Shown: piece by piece, positions 61,322 to 64,000 of the stretch
How positions within the stretch are numbered: position 1 is the stretch's first letter
Layout of the letters: the number at the start of each line of letters is the position of its first letter
NCBI GenBank assembly: GCA_937922805.1
Contig: CALAJV010000002.1
Coordinates: forward strand, 124,001 to 188,000
Reading direction: 5' to 3'
Source: an uncultured Acidimicrobiales bacterium
Lineage (GTDB): Bacteria > Actinomycetota > Acidimicrobiia > Acidimicrobiales > SZUA-35
Length of the DNA stretch: 64,000 nt
Translations under genes and position numbers: made by a program
The notes under the pieces: generated by a model
Told to the model about the DNA's origin: nothing
The model's input: only the letters and a program-made list of their open reading frames with translations
Database searches by the model: none

Positions 61322-61635
61322 TCGCCACGCGCTCCTCGGTTGTGTCCCCAAACGGGACAGCCCTTTGTAGAACGACCCGGTAGTTCCTCCTAGCCCGAAC
61401 CACGTGTACGTAATTACTTAAGGGAGATTTGTAGTCACTCATGGTAGTAACAAGACCGCGGATAGTCAACGACCCTCCCAGAACCACCTGCTTTCGTGTT
61501 GGGGCATGATGGCGCGTCAAGACTTACATAAACCATTATTCAACAGCCAAAAGACCAACCAACCGACCTGAGACGTGCCCAAATCAGCGCTCGAAGACCG
61601 GCAATAATCAGCGAAGCGGGCATACAGTCGTAGCT
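61322..61635. other. Intergenic region between MerR and phosphotransferase genes
   Basis: The 314 bases hold the ribosome site of the MerR gene and one inverted repeat (61343-61359). The remainder shows no credible gene or repeat. Both promoters must lie here because the genes are divergent. Confidence 0.6.
61343..61359. promoter_or_regulatory. Inverted repeat upstream of the MerR gene
   Basis: TGTCCC-CAAAC-GGGACA has 6-base arms and a 5-base centre, just before the ribosome site of the MerR gene. MerR proteins bind such dyads, so autoregulation is possible. It could also be a leader hairpin. Confidence 0.4.
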
Positions 61636-62670
61636 ATGGCACTCGCTAATCAGGTCTCTCCACCGGCTGGAGTTGTTGAAGATATTCACCGATTGCTAGC
61701 CGAAGCCTTTGCCGAGCCTCGGCCCAACATCTCCAAAATTTTCGACATCAACGAAGGCCGCGGCGTATTCAGCGCCGTGTATCGGATTGAGCTTCAATGG
61801 CCCAACAACGATGCCGTCCACAAACAGCAACGGCCACAGTCGGTCGTAGCCAAACTGCCGTGCGAAGGCGAAAACCGAACTGCAGCAAAATCTTCGGGAG
61901 CATACGCACGAGAATTAGCCGCATACTCAGAACTGTTGGTCGGTTCTCACGTTGGGCGGCCCAAGTACTACGCCGGGCTCGCCTACGGGGATGGAACCAC
62001 TGGCCTACTTCTCGAGGACCTCACGTCCCACCGAGCGGTGGACCAAATTGAAGGGCTGAATTCTGATGATGCACTCGCCGTTGCCGATGCATTGGCCCAA
62101 TTCCACCGAGAGTGGGGTTCTGAGAAAGCGCTTGCCACCGATGTTCGACGCTCAATCGTAGGAGCACTATCAGAGGCTTCGCTAACCTCTGGCCTTAAGC
62201 TGCTCGAAACTGACTGGGCTGATCATGTCAACGCTCCTATTCGATCGAGCTATTCTTCGCTGCTACAGGTCCGGGGTCAGCTAATCGATCTTTTTCTTAG
62301 TGCTGGCAACGCCCCAACGCTTTGCCACGGCGACCCACGAGCCGACAATCTTGTATTCAATCGGAAAGGCAAGGCCGTTCTATTCGATTGGCAACAAGTG
62401 GCAGTTCAGTTCGGTGAAGCAGATTTAGCGTGGCTCGCTGGAACCAGCCTCAGTGAAGACGTTCGGCGAACCGCCGAGCGAGAATTGGTGAACAGTTACG
62501 GCGGTGACTTCGATCGATATCGACTAGGTTTTGCCTTACCAGGCCTCGCGGTTTTGATGCTGGCCCAGCGACAGCTGCAGACCCCCAGAGAGATTGAATT
62601 CGTAGCCATGAGCCTTCGGCGAATCGGCCAGGCCCTACTGGATCTTGAGGTTTCAGCCCTTACTCGGTAG
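61636..62670 (+). CDS. Phosphotransferase of the aminoglycoside/choline-kinase-like superfamily
   Basis: A 344-residue kinase-like protein. LLLEDLTSHRAVDQIEGL, TLCHGDPRADNLVFNRKGK (catalytic loop HGD-x-x-x-D-N) and AVLFDWQQVAVQFGEADLAW (metal-binding DW) are the APH signature. The N-terminal VYRIELQWP and SVVAKLPCEGEN have the Lys-type nucleotide strand. Members phosphorylate small alcohols or drugs, or act on acyl-CoA-linked substrates, and the closest eukaryotic match is the ecdysteroid kinase-like group. ATG 61636 is used. Convergent with the SRPBCC gene with a ten-base gap. Confidence 0.8.
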   Translation: MALANQVSPPAGVVEDIHRLLAEAFAEPRPNISKIFDINEGRGVFSAVYRIELQWPNNDAVHKQQRPQSVVAKLPCEGENRTAAKSSGAYARELAAYSELLVGSHVGRPKYYAGLAYGDGTTGLLLEDLTSHRAVDQIEGLNSDDALAVADALAQFHREWGSEKALATDVRRSIVGALSEASLTSGLKLLETDWADHVNAPIRSSYSSLLQVRGQLIDLFLSAGNAPTLCHGDPRADNLVFNRKGKAVLFDWQQVAVQFGEADLAWLAGTSLSEDVRRTAERELVNSYGGDFDRYRLGFALPGLAVLMLAQRQLQTPREIEFVAMSLRRIGQALLDLEVSALTR

Positions 62671-62680
62671 CTGCGCTGAC

Positions 62681-63127
62681 CTACGTCGCCTCGATCAAGC
62701 TCTTCAATTTCTCGATTTGAGATTCGTGATCGGCTTGCATCTTTTTCTTCGCGCTGAACGCCATGATGATCTTCATCAGCAGTCCTAGTCGTACGAATGT
62801 GGCTCCAGCGTAGAGTCTTGTTTGGTTCGGGTCGACTTCTTCGAAATCGTTCACTATCTCCATGTCGAACATCTTCGAAGTCATTAGAAGTTTGATGTGT
62901 CGAGGCGGCTCGAACTCAGTGATGGTTTCAAGCATCGTGAACTCGTTGCCGCTTTGGGTGTAGACCTGATTTGAGGTGTCGCCAACTTTTGGGTCAGCCT
63001 CATCTCCAGAAAGGTGCTCCGACCGAACAAAATCGTTGAGCCAAAGGATCAGCTTGTCCCGGTCGTTGACGTAGTCCCAAACTTCCTGGATTGGCTTGTT
63101 GATCGTTACTGTGTGATCGAGATTCAT
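62681..63127 (-). CDS. SRPBCC-family (START-like) ligand-binding protein
   Basis: A 148-residue SRPBCC-fold protein: NLDHTVTINKPIQEVWDYVND is the typical first strand and helix. SGNEFTMLETITEFEPPRHI and ARLYAGATFVRLGLL-type strands follow, then a long C-terminal helix with AFSAKKKMQADHESQIEKL. Such proteins hold hydrophobic molecules in a central cavity. Start is ATG 63127 with GAGGGGG just upstream. The function is unknown. Confidence 0.7.
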   Translation of the reverse strand: MNLDHTVTINKPIQEVWDYVNDRDKLILWLNDFVRSEHLSGDEADPKVGDTSNQVYTQSGNEFTMLETITEFEPPRHIKLLMTSKMFDMEIVNDFEEVDPNQTRLYAGATFVRLGLLMKIIMAFSAKKKMQADHESQIEKLKSLIEAT

Positions 63128-63201
63128 AGTCCCCCTCGACAAAGAAACCTACCGAGCAGACTGCTCTAACGGCAAGGCGCAAAAGTCTCGATTTGGTTCC
63201 G

Positions 63202-63702
63202 CTACTCGGGGAGGAAATCCTCGGGGTTTACCTCATCCAAAAACTTGCGGAGCTCTTGAACCATTTCCTCTTCATCGCCTTCTTCGGCGGCCTCGTCTTC
63301 TTCGATCCCAGCCGCCTCGATAAGAGCGTCTTCGGCAAAGATCGGGCTGCCAGTACGAGCCGCTAAAGCAATCGCGTCGGAAGGTCGGGCCGACATTGTT
63401 TGCACGCCACCGCTAGCGTCACGAATGGTTAGTTCGGCGAAGAACGTTCCGTCCTTGAGATCGGTAACCACCACTCGCTCAAGCGCTGCTCCGAGACCAT
63501 CGAGAACCTCGGCAAACAGATCATGGGTCATGGGTCGTGCGGTCGGTGTGCCTGACAGAGCCAGGTCGATCGCGTGGGCTTCGGGTCCACCGATGTAGAT
63601 CGGAACGATCCGACGTTGGCCACCAGTTTCTCGCAACAACAAAATTGGCGTGTTGGTCGGCATTTGAACTCGGACTCCAACGAGTTCCATTTCGATCGTC
63701 AT
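63202..63702 (-). CDS. DUF151 (bifunctional nuclease) protein
   Basis: A 166-residue protein of the DUF151 family (Rv1829-like), with MELVGVRVQMPTNTPILLLR, then GQRRIVPIYIGGPEAHAI, SGTPTARPMTHDLF and ARPSDAIALAARTGSPIF. A plant relative was reported to have nuclease activity; bacterial members are mostly uncharacterised. The C-terminus is strongly acidic. It is next to the garA-like gene and near the MerR regulator, the same group as in mycobacteria. ATG 63702 is used; ATG 63690 is also in frame. Confidence 0.85.
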   Translation of the reverse strand: MTIEMELVGVRVQMPTNTPILLLRETGGQRRIVPIYIGGPEAHAIDLALSGTPTARPMTHDLFAEVLDGLGAALERVVVTDLKDGTFFAELTIRDASGGVQTMSARPSDAIALAARTGSPIFAEDALIEAAGIEEDEAAEEGDEEEMVQELRKFLDEVNPEDFLPE

Positions 63703-63878
63703 AGGTACACAGTAGCTCACATCGCCGAAAGCTATTAACCAACAACGTCAAGAAGTTGACCAAATCTCGATTTATCGACCGCAAAAACAAAAGGGTCTGG
63801 CTGAGATTCGAAATACCACCGGCCGATTGGACCCACCAACGCGACCGCTCGCATTTGCTAGCGGGTGAAGTTACCTAC

Positions 63879-64000
63879 TTAGCCTTTGGCGGTTAAGGCC
63901 AAATAGACAAGCTTGAACTTGCCGACCTGAACTTCGTCTCCGTCACTCAGAACCGCGGTTTCTACCCGAGTCTGATTCACGTAAGTTCCGTTGAGGCTTC
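63879..64000 (-). CDS. garA: FHA-domain protein, GarA-like, C-terminal part only
   Basis: The reverse strand reads SLNGTYVNQTRVE, then LSDGDEVQVGKFKLVYL and a stop, the last part of a forkhead-associated domain. The pattern S-x-NGT-Y/F-VN binds phosphothreonine. In mycobacteria GarA is a phosphothreonine-binding regulator of 2-oxoglutarate metabolism controlled by PknG/PknB. About 39 codons are present and the 5' part lies beyond the right edge. The garA name rests on this fragment and the DUF151/MerR neighbours. Confidence 0.75.
   Translation of the reverse strand, partial: SLNGTYVNQTRVETAVLSDGDEVQVGKFKLVYLALTAKG

Noticed and set aside
61314..61520. Minus-strand frame of 68 codons overlapping the MerR start
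   Set aside because: No recognisable domain or ribosome site, and it overlaps the MerR gene start and its inverted repeat.
1..64000. tRNA or rRNA genes, CRISPR arrays, insertion sequences
   Set aside because: Looked for by eye (T-loop GGTTC patterns, direct repeats with spacers, transposase motifs) and found none; short RNAs could still be missed without a covariance-model search.

Overview
The window reads as chromosomal DNA of a mid-GC actinobacterium (roughly half G+C by eye), most likely from the class Acidimicrobiia or a close relative. The basis is a complete Pup-proteasome locus (arc/mpa, dop, pup, prcB, prcA, pafA, pafB, pafC), followed on the same strand by tatB, tatC and a HelY-type helicase in the order known from mycobacteria. 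A DUF4193 protein, a GarA-type FHA protein next to a DUF151 nuclease, an FtsR-like MerR regulator and a ThyX-type thymidylate synthase point the same way. The class-level placement is inference. No rRNA, tRNA, CRISPR array, insertion sequence or prophage was recognised.

Left part (1-31 kb). A partial AEC-type permease is followed by a Thr-rich membrane protein, a PrsW-type membrane protease, an AAA ATPase and a lipoprotein. Next come a nitronate monooxygenase, a CoA-transferase and a calpain-type cysteine protease whose 3' end overlaps a lipoprotein gene. From about 10.4 to 19.1 kb lies a CoA-chemistry region. It has a small degenerate desulforedoxin-like protein, an overlapping trio (crotonase, unusual CoA-transferase, crotonase), a convergent PIN-PhoH gene, and an acyl-CoA ligase joined to an 840-residue tandem CoA-transferase. 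From 19 to 26 kb, minus-strand genes encode a DUF3152 metalloprotease lipoprotein and a likely surface-glycan set (two GT2 glycosyltransferases, a polytopic GT-C-like protein and a MOP flippase). SelO, a tyrosine recombinase and a charge-segregated hypothetical protein follow.

Middle part (31-46 kb). Minus-strand genes encode a Nudix hydrolase, a GNAT acetyltransferase, a possible lipid-droplet-type protein, a DUF4193 protein, a LysM transglycosylase, a two-domain ThyX, a compact diacylglycerol-kinase-like protein, the helicase, TatC and TatB. Between tatB and pafC sits an insert of a zinc-ribbon protein, a glycerophosphodiesterase, a membrane-tethered RNase Sa-like enzyme and three tandem signal peptidase I paralogues. 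One of these paralogues has lost both catalytic residues.

Right part (46-64 kb). The Pup-proteasome genes lie here, with four GCAAGGTA repeats upstream of arc. They are followed by oligopeptidase B, a histidine phosphatase, a GGDEF cyclase, a class II aldolase, an FtsR-like regulator, a phosphotransferase, a SRPBCC protein, a DUF151 nuclease and the end of a garA-like gene.

The signals that best repay follow-up are the catalytically dead signal peptidase in a three-gene array, the tethered guanyl-type ribonuclease with no visible inhibitor, the ThyX signature split between two fused halves, the DAGK-like and desulforedoxin-like proteins with eroded motifs, and the atypical CoA-transferases. 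None of them is proven to be a new system from sequence alone.
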